Shown in pieces: positions 10,435 through 22,500 of a DNA stretch of 64,000 nucleotides. The position numbers and the translations under genes were made by a program. This DNA comes from Cherax quadricarinatus (taxonomy: Eukaryota > Arthropoda > Malacostraca > Decapoda > Parastacidae): positions 103,996,454 to 104,060,453 of the forward strand of contig NC_091292.1 in NCBI RefSeq assembly GCF_038502225.1, in the 5' to 3' direction. The notes under the pieces were generated by a model. That model was not told where the DNA came from. It did not search any database and was given only the letters and a program-made list of their open reading frames with translations. Numbering within the stretch: the stretch's first letter is position 1; each line of letters begins with the position of its first letter.

Positions 10435-10745
10435 GCAGGGAAGAAAGAGCATGACAGGGAAACGAAGACGATGAAGGAAGAAGATTGAGAGGGAGAAAAT
10501 AAGGAAGAATGTAACGGTAGGGGATGGTGAGAAAGGGGAGAGAATGAAAAGGGAGAGGGGGTAAGAAGGTGAGAGGAGGAGGAGGAGGAGGAGGAAGAAA
10601 AGAGAGAGAGAGAGAGGGGGGAGGGGGTGAAAGGGGAGGGGGTGAAGGGGGAGGGGGTGAAGGGGGAGGGGGTGAAGGGGGAGGGGGTGAAGGGGGAGGG
10701 GTGAAGGGGATGGGGGAGGAGGAGGGGGGAGGGAGGTAGAGAGGC
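10435..10745. repeat. Purine-rich tract with 15 bp G-rich minisatellite
   Basis: From about 10608 to 10720 the unit GGGGAGGGGGTGAAG repeats about seven times, preceded by GGA and GA repeats. Runs of four and five G on the + strand give G-quadruplex potential. Long minus-strand ORFs of proline/serine repeats here are artefacts of the repeat. Confidence 0.9.
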
Positions 10746-11409
10746 AGGGTAAATGCGAGTACATTGGAAAGGCAGATAGTAGAAAACTCTACAGCCCACA
10801 TCGAGGCTATCTACAAAAGGAAACAAAAATCACACAGTATTCGAAAAACTGCCATGAATATTAGAAGAGTTGGAGGTGGATGGTAGGCAAGGGTTACAGC
10901 TACCTCGACTGCAATAGTACTAGTACTATTGCAAGTGATTATGCTAGCAGCTGCTAGCCACAGTGATGTGCATAACGTTAATTTTACTCAAATACTGTGC
11001 TCTGAGTGGTACTACAAGCATCCAGTATTCTTCCAAAACTTCAACCAGGGTGACGGTGACTACCCCCAGAAATGAGTTGTGAATAGTTGAATCCTGTATT
11101 TAAGAAGCGTTTGTCCAACGGATTCTTGAAAATTTGAGTTAATTTACCCTTACCCACATATATGTTAAACTTATCTTTTCTTTACTGTAAAGGAAAGACA
11201 AATTGCACAACTCTCTGCAGGATTTCACTCACCACCCAATAAAATGACACAAGAGCGAGACGTCCTTCTAGCAGCTTCTTCTGCAATGTGTCTTTACCTC
11301 ACCATCGTCGGCAGTAACGACATTTCGAGTCAGGTTTCGCATTAATGTCTTGAGTAATATACCTTTTAAAACTTTCGAAACATTTTCATGCTTGTCGAAT
11401 GTTACTCAG
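10746..11409. other. No gene recognised
   Basis: Mixed-composition sequence with no coding signal. It contains a perfect 22 bp palindrome at 10911-10932 (half-site GCAATAGTACT). Confidence 0.5.
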
Positions 11410-12104
11410 CAGTGGTTCCCAAACTTTTTCAGCTTGTTACCCAATTTAACATGCCACATAAAGCATGTTACCCCTTTCACAAAATGTTGTTATTATTGAT
11501 ATATATGGCTAAACGTGAACGTATACAGCCTCGCATACTCTGCTAATCCTAGCAAAACCATTGTAAACGTAAGAACCACACATACATTATATATAAAATT
11601 AATAATAGCTACAAATTCACAGTAACAGTGGGTAAATACTAACTATATACTGCACAGGGCAGTACACATACATACCAGCTTATGTCTACCTCTGCTGATG
11701 CTCACAGATAAACTGACAGTGTGAAATAGAGGCAGCCTCAGGAAGTGAGTGACGCGTACTGGACAGGTCGATCTGGGCTACTGAGTGACTTTTGTCCTGA
11801 AGCATACTTGTCAAAATACTTTTGGGTTTCCACACACTTAGCTATATATTTCTTCTTTTCTAATACTGTATATTAGTTTTTGATGTTTATTGTTATTTGG
11901 TTTAACTTTATTACTTACTTATAATAGGTTTACTTTACAACTTTATATACTAAGACAAAGTTAACAATAATCCTCATACCGGGTACCGCATTGTTTTCTT
12001 GATTATCAGAATTCATAACTTTTTTTCTGTCACCCCTCCATTACCCCCCAAAAATGGTTAAATTACCCCCAGGGGGTAATTTACCCCCAGTTTGGGAACC
12101 ACTG
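11410..12104. mobile_element. Non-autonomous hAT-type element
   Basis: A 695 bp stretch starts CAGTGGTTCCCAAACT and ends AGTTTGGGAACCACTG, an inverted repeat of 16 bp with the CAG...CTG ends typical of hAT transposons. The interior has no transposase ORF. Long palindromic phrases near the ends (TTACCCCCAGGGGGTAA) add secondary structure. I could not find a convincing 8 bp target-site duplication in the flanks, so the exact ends or later mutation are uncertain. Confidence 0.75.
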
Positions 12105-12585
12105 CAACACTTGAAGGATCACGCGAGGTCACCTCGCGGCCTCTCTTTTCAGAGTGAGAAAAAAAGGCCTGACGGTTTTAATTTTTTTTTTCATATATTT
12201 CATTTCTTAATGCTGATGTAAGTTTCGTCGCTGCTACTCATACACTTTCTCACTTTAATCGACGTCTTGTGGGACCAGAAGTGAACAGTGTGTTCAAGAT
12301 GTGGCCAGACAATAGTATTATATAGTCTCAATGTGCTTGGTTTTCTTTACAATAAAGCCTAGTATCCAGTGGACTTTGCTGCTCACCGGAGAAGACTATT
12401 ATGTGCATTTTGGATCACTACTCGACCACTACAAGTTCTTTTTCTGTTTCATGTCACATGAGTGATTTTCCAATTGAAAGTAGCGTTATTTTGTTAAGTG
12501 GTTAGTGAAATACATATATGTACCCAGTACCGCCTGTGTATCTCTTAGGACAAGAGAATGCAGGTGCCGATAGCAATTATAACAG
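12105..12585. other. No feature recognised
   Basis: Non-coding sequence with a run of T at about 12181-12191. No repeat or homology to the rest of the window was noticed. Confidence 0.45.
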
Positions 12586-12599
12586 GAATGAAGAGAGAC

Positions 12600-12765
12600 G
12601 TGAGACCACGTGGTGGTCATGGTCAGTGTGATGACTACTACACGTGGGACCACGTGGTGGTCATGGTCAGTGTGATGACCACTACACGTGGGACCACGTG
12701 GTGGTCACGGTCAGTGTGATGACCACTACACCACGCGAGACCACGTAGTGGTCACGGTCAGTGTT
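12600..12765. repeat. 44 bp tandem repeat, about four copies
   Basis: The phrase GACCACGTGGTGGTCATGG starts at 12604, 12648, 12692 and (with changes) 12739, giving a 44 bp period with the last unit 47 bp away. Each unit carries CCACGTGG, a perfect 8 bp palindrome. Confidence 0.85.
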
Positions 12766-12768
12766 TAC

Positions 12769-13486
12769 CTGGAATTTACCTGGAGAAGGTTTCGGGGGTC
12801 AACGCCCCCGTGGCTCGGTCTGAGACCAGGCCTCATGGTGGATCAGGGTCTGATCAACCAGGCTGTTACTGTTGGCCGCACGCAAGCTGACGTACGAACC
12901 ACAGCCCGGTTGGTCAGGTACTGACTTTAGGTGCCTGTCCAGTGTCTTCTTAAAGACAGCCAGGAGTCTATTGGTAATCCCTCTTATGTATGCTGGTAGG
13001 CAGTTGAACAGTCTTGGGCCCCAGACACTTATTGTGTTATCTCTCAGTGTATCCGTGGCGCCCCTGCTTTTCATCGGGAAAATGTTGCATCTCCTGCCGA
13101 GTCTTTTGCTTTCATAGGGAGTGATTTTCGTGTGCAGGTTTGGTACCAATCCCTCCAGGACATTCCAAGTGTATATTATCATGTATCTCTCTCGCCTGCG
13201 TTCGAGGGAATACAGATCAAGGACCTTTAACCGTTCCCAGTAATTTAGATGCCTTATCCTACTTATGTGTGCCGTGAAAGTTCTTTGTACACTTTCCAGG
13301 TCTGCAATGTCGCCAGCCTTGAAGGGGGCCGTTAGTGTACAGCAATACTACACCCTAGAGAGAACAAGCGATTTGAAGAGAATCATCATGGGCTTGGCGT
13401 CCCTAGTTTTGAAGGTTCGCATTATCCACCCTATCATTTTCCTAGAAGATGAGGTAGATACATTGTTGTGGTCTTTGAAGGCGAGA
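12769..13486 (-). pseudogene. LINE family B, 3' half, minus strand
   Basis: Read on minus it runs from the RT thumb region (DDLLKITTMSPSS-like, decayed) through the segment before 13182, MIIYTWNVLEGLVPNLHT, then CNIFPMKSRGATDTLRDNTI, LFNCLPAYIRGITNRLL, and ends in the GC-rich tail with CCAGGTAA. Length and order match the C-terminal 240 residues of the 25705-26955 copy. It is 5'-truncated. Confidence 0.8.
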
Positions 13487-13489
13487 TGA

Positions 13490-14045
13490 TGTCATGACCA
13501 CTACACTGCAGGAGCTTTATTATCACCGTAGTTAGCAATAATTACTGTGGTCATTGTGAGCTGCTAAGGGTCTTCAGCTTAGGGTGATAAGTCAGCAAGA
13601 GTAGCGAAGAGGAAGAGAAGGGAAGAAGAGTTTGAAGGAAAAAGGGGGAAGAGAATGAAAGAGGGTAGAAAGAAAATGAAGGAAAAGAAGTAGGAAGTGA
13701 AAAATAAGGATCAACAAAAGGAGGGAAGAGGAAGAAAATGAGGATAATTAGGAGGAAGGAGAATGAGGAAAAGCGGAAGAGGAAAAGAGAGGAAATGGAG
13801 AAGAAAGGAGGCGGAGTTGAAGGAGGAATGAGTAGGACTGCTGACCATGTAATTAATGAAGCCTGACAGTTCCTGCAAGATATTTTTTCCAATTTTGGGA
13901 GACGTTAATTTTGACAATTTAGGCACCGGAGACGTAATCAAGGGAGGGAGAGAAGAAGGGAGAGATGAAGGGAGGGATGAAGGAAGGGAAAAGGGAGAGG
14001 GAATAAATGGAGAGGACGCGGAGAGGGAGGGAGGGGAGAGAGGTA
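13490..14045. repeat. Purine-rich low-complexity region
   Basis: 13590-13850 is almost entirely A and G on +, and 13940-14040 is made of GGGA/GAAGGGAGG phrases. The ORFs here are low-complexity artefacts. The flanking 13495-13590 is unremarkable. Confidence 0.75.
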
Positions 14046-14692
14046 GTAACGTAACCCAACATCACGGACTACATTAATGTAACCCATGGTCAAGGACCAC
14101 AGCAATTTAACCAGCATCAAGGACCACAATAATGTAACTAGCATCAAGGAGCACAGTAATGTAACCTAGAATCAAGAACAACAGTAATGTAACCAGCATT
14201 AAGGACCACAGTAATGTAACCAGTATCAAGGACCACAGTAATGTAACCAGTATCAAGGACCACAGTAATGTAACCAGTATCAAGGACCACAGTAATGTAA
14301 CCCAGCATCAAGAACAACAGTAATGTAACCAGCATCAAGGACCACAGTAATGTAGCCAGTATCAAGGACCACAGTAATGTAACCCAGCATCAAGAACAAC
14401 AGTAATGTAACCAGCATCAAGGACCACAGTAATGTAACCAGTATCAAGGACCACAGTAAAGTAACCAGTATCAAGGACCACAGTAATGTAACCAGTATCA
14501 AGGACCACAGCAATGTAACCCAGCATCAAGAACAGTAATGTAACCAGCATCAAAGACCACAGTAATGTAACCCAACATCAAGAATTACATTAATGTAACC
14601 CAACGTCAAGGACTACATCAATGTAACCCAGTATCAAGGATCCCAGTGATGTAACCCAGTATCAAGAACCACAGTAATGTAACCCAGCTCAG
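14046..14692. repeat. 27 bp minisatellite, about 24 copies
   Basis: The unit is TAATGTAACCAGTATCAAGG followed by ACCACAG. Variants alternate between CAGTATC and CAGCATC and between GGACCACAG and GAACAACAG. Outer units are more diverged, as expected for an array growing from its centre. Minus-strand ORFs across it are repeat artefacts. Confidence 0.95.
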
Positions 14693-15085
14693 GGAGGGGA
14701 GTAAACATCACGTTTAAATAGCTGTAACAACATTCTAACATATATTTACACATTCATTAGTTAAAAACATTTAGAAATTAGAGGTGAATGTGAACGATCT
14801 GTTAAACATTATCCCAGTGAAGTAAATTGTTAGGTTAATATTTGTAATTACTGAAAAAATGGTAATTACATCATACACATGGGTGAATAATACAGCAGTG
14901 ATTACGAATTTAAAAATTGGCAGCAGGGAATACCTGGTGTTTAGTTCAACATCGAGAGAATACATTATATTATTACTATATTGCCAGACCATAAAATAAA
15001 ATGTTATTCAATGGTGATTTGATGGTATTTGATGTGAACTTCATTGATGCTTTAATAAGTCGAGAGTATTTACTAACTAGTACAA
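14693..15085. other. No feature recognised
   Basis: AT-rich, non-coding sequence between a minisatellite and a TG tract. No gene signal. Confidence 0.5.
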
Positions 15086-15089
15086 GTAG

Positions 15090-15418
<329 letters not shown>

Positions 15419-15419
<1 letters not shown>

Positions 15420-16487
15420 CACCTAGTTGTACTCACCTAGTTGAGGTTGCGGGGGTCGAGTCCGAGCTCCTGGCCCCGCCTCTTCACTGGTCGCTACTAG
15501 GTCACTCTCCCTGAGCCGTGAGTTTTATCATACCTCTGCTTAAAGCTATGTATGGATCCTGCCTCCACTACATCGCTTCCCAAACTATTCCACTTACTGA
15601 CTACTCTGTGGCTGAAGAAATACTTCCTAACATCCCTGTGATTCATCTGTGTCTTCAACTTCCAACTGTGTCCCCTTGTTACTGTGTCCAATCTCTGGAA
15701 CATCCTGTCTTTGTCCACCTTGTCAATTCCTCTCAGTATTTTGTATGTCGTTATCATGTCCCCCGTATCTCTCCTGTCCTCCAGTGTTGTCAGGTTGATT
15801 TCCCTTAACCTCTCCTCGTAGGACATACCTCTTAGCTCTGGGACTAGTCTTGTTGCAAACCTTTGCACTTTTTCTAGTTTATTTACGTGCTTGGCTAGGT
15901 GTGGGTTCCAAACTGGTTCCGCATACTCCAATATGGGCCTAACGTAGACGGTGTACAGGGTCCTGAACGATTCCTTATTAAGATGTCGGAATGCTGTTCT
16001 GAGGTTTGCTAGGCGCCCATATTCTGCAGCAGTTATTTGGTTGATGTGCGCTTCAGGAGATGTGCCTGGTGTTATACTCACCCCAAGATCTTTTTCCTTA
16101 AGCGAGGTTTGTAGTCTCTGGCCCCCTAGACTGTACTCCGTCTGCGGTTTTCTTTGCCATTCCCCAATCTTCATGACTTTGCACTTGGTGGGGTTGAACT
16201 CCAGGAGCCAATTGCTGGACCAGGTCTTCAGCCTGTCCAGATCCCTTTGTAGTTCTGCCTGGTCTTCGATCGAATGAATTATTCTCATCAACTTCACGTC
16301 ATCTGCAAACAGGGACACCTCGGAGTCTATTCCTTCCGTCATGTCGTTCACAAATACCAGAAACAGCACTGGTCCTAGGGCTGACCCCTGTGGGACCCCG
16401 CTGGTCACAGGTGCCCACTCTTGACACCTCGCCACGTACCATGACTCGCTGCTGTCTTCCTGACAAGTATTCCTTGATCCATTGTAG
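15419..16487 (-). pseudogene. LINE family A reverse transcriptase, 5'-truncated copy 1
   Basis: The minus strand encodes the RT from just before motif B onward: TSGVPQGSALGPVLFLVF, motif C SLFADDVKLMR, motif D LLEFNPTKCKVMKIG, then the thumb and C-terminus (RKYFFSHRVVSKWNSLGSD). One extra T near 16422 relative to the copy at 58.5 kb shifts the frame upstream of motif B, so the reading breaks there. The 5' end stops abruptly at about 16487 against another family A tail. Without its endonuclease and motif A it cannot be functional. Confidence 0.9.

Positions 16488-17525
<1,038 letters not shown>

Positions 17526-17560
<35 letters not shown>
17526..17560. repeat. (TG)n microsatellite
   Basis: A short TG tract directly joined to the truncated 5' end of the LINE on its left. 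Confidence 0.9.
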
Positions 17561-17724
17561 GTGTGCGCGCACTTACGTGTGTGTGTTTACTGTGGTTGAG
17601 ACATTAGCCCCACCTGCAAGGCTTGGTGGAGTGTGCGTGAGCGCACCCGCGTTACAGATATACAGTAAATGTTGGTACAGATGTAGTATCATGAAAGAGG
17701 AGTCCGTGCAGTGATACCTTACCT

Positions 17725-18490
17725 TTGATGAGTTCTAAGAGTTTTTCTACTCCCTGGCTTTGGGCCAGGCTCGTCTGGAGCTTGCCAGGCCAACCAGGCT
17801 GTTGCTGCTGGTGGCTCGCTAACTCACATATCCATCACTGTTATGGCATTGTGTATTTGGGATCAGGCCCTCAAATATTTTCCAGGTATATATTATCATG
17901 TATCTCCTTCACTCCAATGAATACATATTTAGAACTTTCAAATACTCACAGTAATAGCAATTTAAATGCTTTACTGGCTCTATGCGGGCCGTAAACGATC
18001 TCTGTATATGTTCCAACTCTGATATTTCTCCTGCCTGAATGGGGCTGTCAACACTGAAAAATATCCACCAAATGAGAGAGCACAAGCGATTTGAAGTGTC
18101 ACCATTGGCACTATTTCCCTTATTTTGACAGGGTGGACACACCCCGTCATCCTCGTGGCTGTCGTGACCTTAAGTCTTATTGGCTTATTTGAAAGAAAGG
18201 TTAGCTGTTATAAATAACCCCTAGTCTTTCACGTGTTCCTTTCATTCTACTTGATGACCCTCTTTTGTTTTGTATACAGTGTCCCTTTTAAGTTCATTCT
18301 TTCCGAAGAAAAACAACTAGAACGTATCAGCACTGAACGTCATGTCCTTCACTGCCCAATGGAAAATCCTGATTATATCCTTCTGTAATTTTTCAGTGTC
18401 TTCTGCCGAAATTATTTTCATCTTTACCTTAGTGTTATCTGCAAATGATGATATAAAACTATGACAGTGCCTTAGGGTACTAAGCTTTTT
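17725..18490 (-). pseudogene. LINE family C tail and family B remnant
   Basis: 17725-17835 matches the family C tail (GGGCCAGGCTCGTCTGG). From about 17840 the minus strand resembles family B: a YTWKIFEGLIPN-like stretch, then HIQRSFTARIEPVKHLNCYY and FFSVDSPIQAGEIS, and RT-core remnants up to about 18480 (HTVIVLYHHL-type decay). Several frameshifts are present, and divergence is higher than in the copy at 12.8-13.5 kb. Confidence 0.65.
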
Positions 18491-19390
18491 ATCTGACTCC
18501 AGTAAGTTACGGCAGTGTGCAGATTAAAGACATAATCGAGTATGTTCGATGTACAGATTAAGAAGATAAATCTTCCCCGTTTTAGGGTGTACTTAAGAAT
18601 ACTCTAAAACTATTTCAGCACTTTATACATCTAATTGATCAAGCATTGCCACAATTAGCAGAAAGTTGGTAATTGTGGCAATGTCTGACCAGTTCATCAG
18701 CAGTTTGGTACACCATTAACCAAGAAATAATGACTTCACAAAATAACAAATAACAAATTTTATGATTTTTTAAAAATATTAGCTAGTTTTCAAAGTATTT
18801 ATCTATAAGACATGAGATAGTATCTTAATATATATTTTTCTGAAGAAAACCAGAATAATAACGACCTCAGAAGCTCCTTTTTGGTGTCAAGAGGATATTA
18901 TAAACAAAATATATTACAGCCTAACAGCAGGCAAGATAACTTCTGTAACAAAAGTAGATAGAGCTTACTAAAAACAAGATTTGTGTACCGATAGACAACA
19001 GAAATAGTAGTACCAAGAGCAGCTGCAGAACATCGACAGCATCTACAATAGTAGTAGCAAAAGCATCAACAGCAATAGTAGAAATAGAGGCAACAACAAA
19101 ATCGATACCAGCAGTAGAAGCAACAGCATCAACAGAAGCATATTAACAACAGCAACAGCACCATATCAACAGAAACACCACCATAATCGTCATCAACAAC
19201 AGCCACAGCACTCTCATCAGCGTCAACACCAGCAGCAGGAGCAGCAGGAGCAGCACCAGCACCAGAGGCGGCCATGCTACACGACCATACATAACGCCAA
19301 ACTTATTACTTACCAACCAAAAATACTAGAGACCGACTTGCGACCTTCTCCTGGTGCACACTAATGATGCTGCTGGTATAGTGGTAGGAC
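18491..19390. other. No gene; CAG/CAA-rich stretch at 19000-19265
   Basis: 18491-19000 is AT-rich with no recognisable element. 19000-19265 is a degenerate trinucleotide-rich segment (AGCAACAGCATCAACAG and similar) without a clear period. Confidence 0.5.
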
Positions 19391-19405
19391 ACTCAGTATC
19401 TCTGT

Positions 19406-19447
<42 letters not shown>

Positions 19448-19660
19448 TTCATACTCTTACATTAACTCGTATATTTCATACACGCACACATTAAACAAAC
19501 AAACACTTTTACACTCATAATTTTACTCATGCACACTCTTACCAATCTACATACTCTTATACACATTCTCACACATACACACTCATACTCGTTCATACAC
19601 ACCCACTTCCATACACAATCTTACATTCGCACTCATTCACATATACACACTTACATTTAC
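19391..19660. repeat. (AC)n and CA-rich degenerate repeat
   Basis: A pure AC tract at 19391-19443 is followed by irregular ACACTCATAC phrases to about 19660. Confidence 0.85.
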
Positions 19661-20520
19661 CATCCAATGAATTGAAGCTCTCATTTTAGGCACTATCAAG
19701 CTCAGTGACATTATTCTACACTCCACTTCTATCCTCCTCCTGAGGTGTAACTCCACCTACACCCTACATACCATATCTTCCCAGTCATTCTCTCGTATCT
19801 CACCTTCCACTTATCCAATACCTCAGACTATGACATATTCTACATCTTATTCCCTACCCTATAACTCTCACCCTCTAGTCTCCTCTCACCGAAATCCTAC
19901 CCTACCCACCCCTCCCAAACATCCTCTCCTGCTCCACCACCTCCCCTTCACCCCCCTTACCAAGCACCAGAGCTGGCTAATGGAGGCTGCCTGGCTGGAG
20001 CAGGGAAGAGAGAGTTGCCGCCCTCTGGTAATTGTGCCTGAGAGTAGCAGATCGCCTGTCCTTCCACGCTCCTAATTGAAGCCTCCAGCACTACCTGCGA
20101 CACCTTGCTCATTACTGCTCATGTGAGACACTCTAGCATCATCTACCTGCTACACCTTGCTCATTACTGCTCACGTGTAACACTCGACAACTAGTAAACT
20201 GCTTCACACTATTGGTAATTGTTGGTCAAATACCTGTTACACTTTGTCCAGTGGCGAGGTTACCTGATAAGGTTTAAAAATCGAATCTAGACTCGTAGGC
20301 CTCTTCCTCCTTAATAAGGAGGTTTCTGGCCTACTCTTCAAATTGCAAAAGGTGCTCTCTCTACTATGTCTTCATCCAGTTCAATCCTTTCTTCTACATC
20401 CTTAAAGCTAAAGTCATTTAAAATGTTCTTGTCCTACAACTGTGTTTTGGCTTTTACCTATAACCTCTGGTTCCTGCCATTGTAAACATCTGTCCGCCCG
20501 CCCTATCCTGTACTTAAAAA
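19661..20520. other. No gene; 52 bp duplication at 20099-20175
   Basis: Pyrimidine-rich sequence to about 20000. The phrase CACCTTGCTCATTACTGCTC occurs at 20101 and 20153. The ORF at 19830 has no homology I recognise and is composed of simple TCC/ACC phrases. Confidence 0.45.
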
Positions 20521-20521
20521 C

Positions 20522-20602
20522 CATACCCCCGGCCGGGATTGAACCCGCGGTCATAGAGTCTCAAAACTCCAGCCCGTCGCGTTAGCCACTAGACCAGCTA
20601 GC
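20522..20602 (-). mobile_element. tRNA-derived SINE head, inverted copy
   Basis: On minus: an A-box-like TAGCTGGTCTAGTGG, then GGGCTGGAGTTTTGAGAC, and a B box inside GCGGGTTCAATCCCGG. It has the layout of a tRNA gene, but a poor acceptor stem and no CCA-proximal pairing, so it is a SINE promoter head and not a working tRNA. It is nearly identical to 20784-20867 on the other strand. Confidence 0.7.
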
Positions 20603-20631
20603 AATCGTGCCATTACGATTTCTTAAGTCAT
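20601..20631 (+). repeat. SINE body motif, copy 1
   Basis: The phrase beginning GCAATCGTGCC and ending ATTTCTTAAGTCA recurs at 20873-20903 with two differences. Related versions lie at about 24024-24045 (+) and 24477-24498 (-). It marks the body of the same tRNA-headed SINE family, or is a long duplication flanking 20632-20872. Confidence 0.6.
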
Positions 20632-20783
20632 GTTGACGGCAGTGAAGGGACTTGAGCTAGAGTTCGTCACGGCCACGCTAGCTGGAGATTCGTCTGTAAA
20701 AACTTGCATTTGTGGTCACAGAGGTGCCTGTGCTAACCTTCCTATGGTGTAGAAATATACCTAGTTGGATGAATCTTATTGTG

Positions 20784-20903
20784 GCTAGCTGGTCTAGTGG
20801 CTAACGCGACGGGCTGGAGTTTTGAGACTCTATGACCGCGGGTTCAATCCCGGCCGGGTGTATGGTTTGTTTGCAATCGTGTCATTACGATTTCTTGAGT
20901 CAA
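20784..20903 (+). mobile_element. tRNA-derived SINE, forward copy
   Basis: A tRNA-like head (20784-20860) with A box GCTAGCTGGTCTAGTGG and B box GGGTTCAATCCCGG is followed by TGTATGGTTTG and the body motif CATTACGATTTCTTGAGTCA. The head matches the inverted copy at 20522-20602 over about 70 bp. An RNA through both would form a strong hairpin with a loop of about 180 nt. Confidence 0.7.
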
Positions 20904-21660
20904 GTTATCCTGTACTTAGTAATCACGTACTTCCTTCCTCTTCGTCCTTCTTTCCTTTAAGAACGTATGTTTTCTCCCTTTTACCCTTCCATCGTATTTT
21001 CAAACCTCTAGAAAATACTTTAATAATACGTCACAACCCTGGCTAATGCGTTGTAAAACGTTAATACATCACATCAGACAATTAAGGTATAATGACCAGG
21101 TGCATCCTGTGGAGAAGGCTTGTTGATCCTTCCCCAGCTAGTTGGAAAGTCTGACGACAATTTAAAATATACATAAAAAATTTGTGATTTTTAAAATTCA
21201 GCTGGCATTATTTTCGGAGAGGGCAATAGCTTTTAAATACCTTCCTTGCCCCTTTCCCTTGGGCTGTTTTAAACAAAGGGTTTTCCAAACCTCCCTTCGC
21301 AAACTCCTTCTCTTGTGTCAATTTTTCTTTCTTTGTCACGGTTTATATAGAGTTTATTTAGAGCTCTTGGTAGCTTCACAGCCTATGTGAATATTTTGAA
21401 TTTCCGCCCCCCCCAGTAAAATATTTACGTTTAACACTAAAATGTAAATCATTTAGTAAATAATGTATCCTTGAAAATTCATATGTCTATATTGAATCTT
21501 ATGGAGGATGTAATAACATTCAAATTCTAAATATTAATTCTAAAATTAACTTAGAGTCAACAACATACATCATGGGTAAAGCGAGCTCATATTTTTAACT
21601 GCTAGAGATACACTCAAGTGTAGACACCAAAAGTTACTCTATGTATTCAAATCAAAAGTA
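20904..21660. other. No feature recognised
   Basis: Mixed, partly AT-rich sequence with short unassigned ORFs and no homology noticed. Confidence 0.45.
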
Positions 21661-21685
21661 AACTTTGAGACTTTTATCTGGAGCC

Positions 21686-21844
21686 AGAGAGAGAGAGAGG
21701 AGCGATTTTTCTAATTATCTCAAACTGACCGAAGGTAAGAAAAAGAATGCGCGAGGGAGGGAGGGAGGGAGGGAGAGAGGGAGGGAGGGAGAGAGGGAGG
21801 GAGGGAGAGAGGGAGGGAGAGAGGGAGGGAGAGAGGGAGGGAGG

Positions 21845-21900
<56 letters not shown>
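21686..21900. repeat. GGGA / GA simple repeat
   Basis: Alternating GAGG-GAGGGAGG phrases (21750-21850) run into a pure GA tract ending where the SINE begins. Confidence 0.95.
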
Positions 21901-21905
<5 letters not shown>

Positions 21906-22204
21906 CCGGTGGTCTGGTGGCTAAAGCTCTCGCTTCACACACGGAGGGCCCGGGTTCGATTCCCGGCGGGTGGAAACATTTGACACGTTTCCTTACACCT
22001 GTTGTCCTGTTCACCTAGCAGCAAATAGGTACCTGGGTGTTAGTCGACTGGTGTGGGTCGCATCCTGGGGGACAAGATTAAGGACCCCAATGGAAATAAG
22101 TTAGACAGTCCTCGATGACGCACTGACTTTCTTGGGTTATCCTGGGTGGCTAACCCTCCGGGGTTAAAAATCCGAACGAAATCTTATCTTATCTTATCTT
22201 ATCT

Positions 22205-22205
<1 letters not shown>
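21901..22205 (+). mobile_element. tRNA-Val-headed SINE with (CTTAT)n tail
   Basis: The head has the tRNA pattern: A box GGTCTGGTGGCTAAAGC, anticodon region CGCTTCACACACG (CAC, valine-like), B box GGGTTCGATTCCCGG, then GGTGGAAACA. A body of about 220 bp follows (AGCAAATAGGTACCTGGGTG, GTTAGTCGACTGG, AACCCTCCGGGGTTAAAAA), ending in repeated ATCTT units. It is transcribed by RNA polymerase III in known families. It sits between two GA tracts. A close copy lies at 45421-45678 on minus, and a diverged piece at 62380-62480. Confidence 0.9.
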
Positions 22206-22240
<35 letters not shown>

Positions 22241-22500
22241 AAGAGGGGGAAGACCAAAAATAGAAAATATTTCTGAAAAAGGACGACGATAAAATAAAAG
22301 TAAGTATAAGAAAAATGAGGGAAACAAAATCTGGACTGATAAAAACGGAAAAATGAGAAAATGGTAATTGAAGATTAAAGTGGAAACTGAGATAGGGGGA
22401 AAAACTATATTAATAATTGCCATGAAGGGGAAGAAGCAAATGAATGGTAATGAAAAGAGAACGCGGAATAACAAAGAGGAAGGGAATCGTCTGTAAGACA
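22206..22500. repeat. (GA)n tract and purine-rich sequence
   Basis: 22206-22236 is pure GA. The rest is A/G-rich without a fixed period. Confidence 0.8.

Noticed and set aside
20784..20860. Functional tRNA gene
   Set aside because: A and B boxes are present but the cloverleaf is incomplete and a nearly identical inverted copy lies nearby; SINE head is the better explanation.
21901..21975. Functional tRNA-Val gene
   Set aside because: The boxes and CAC anticodon region are present, but the acceptor stem does not pair properly and a SINE body with pentanucleotide tail follows; a second copy of the whole unit is at 45421.
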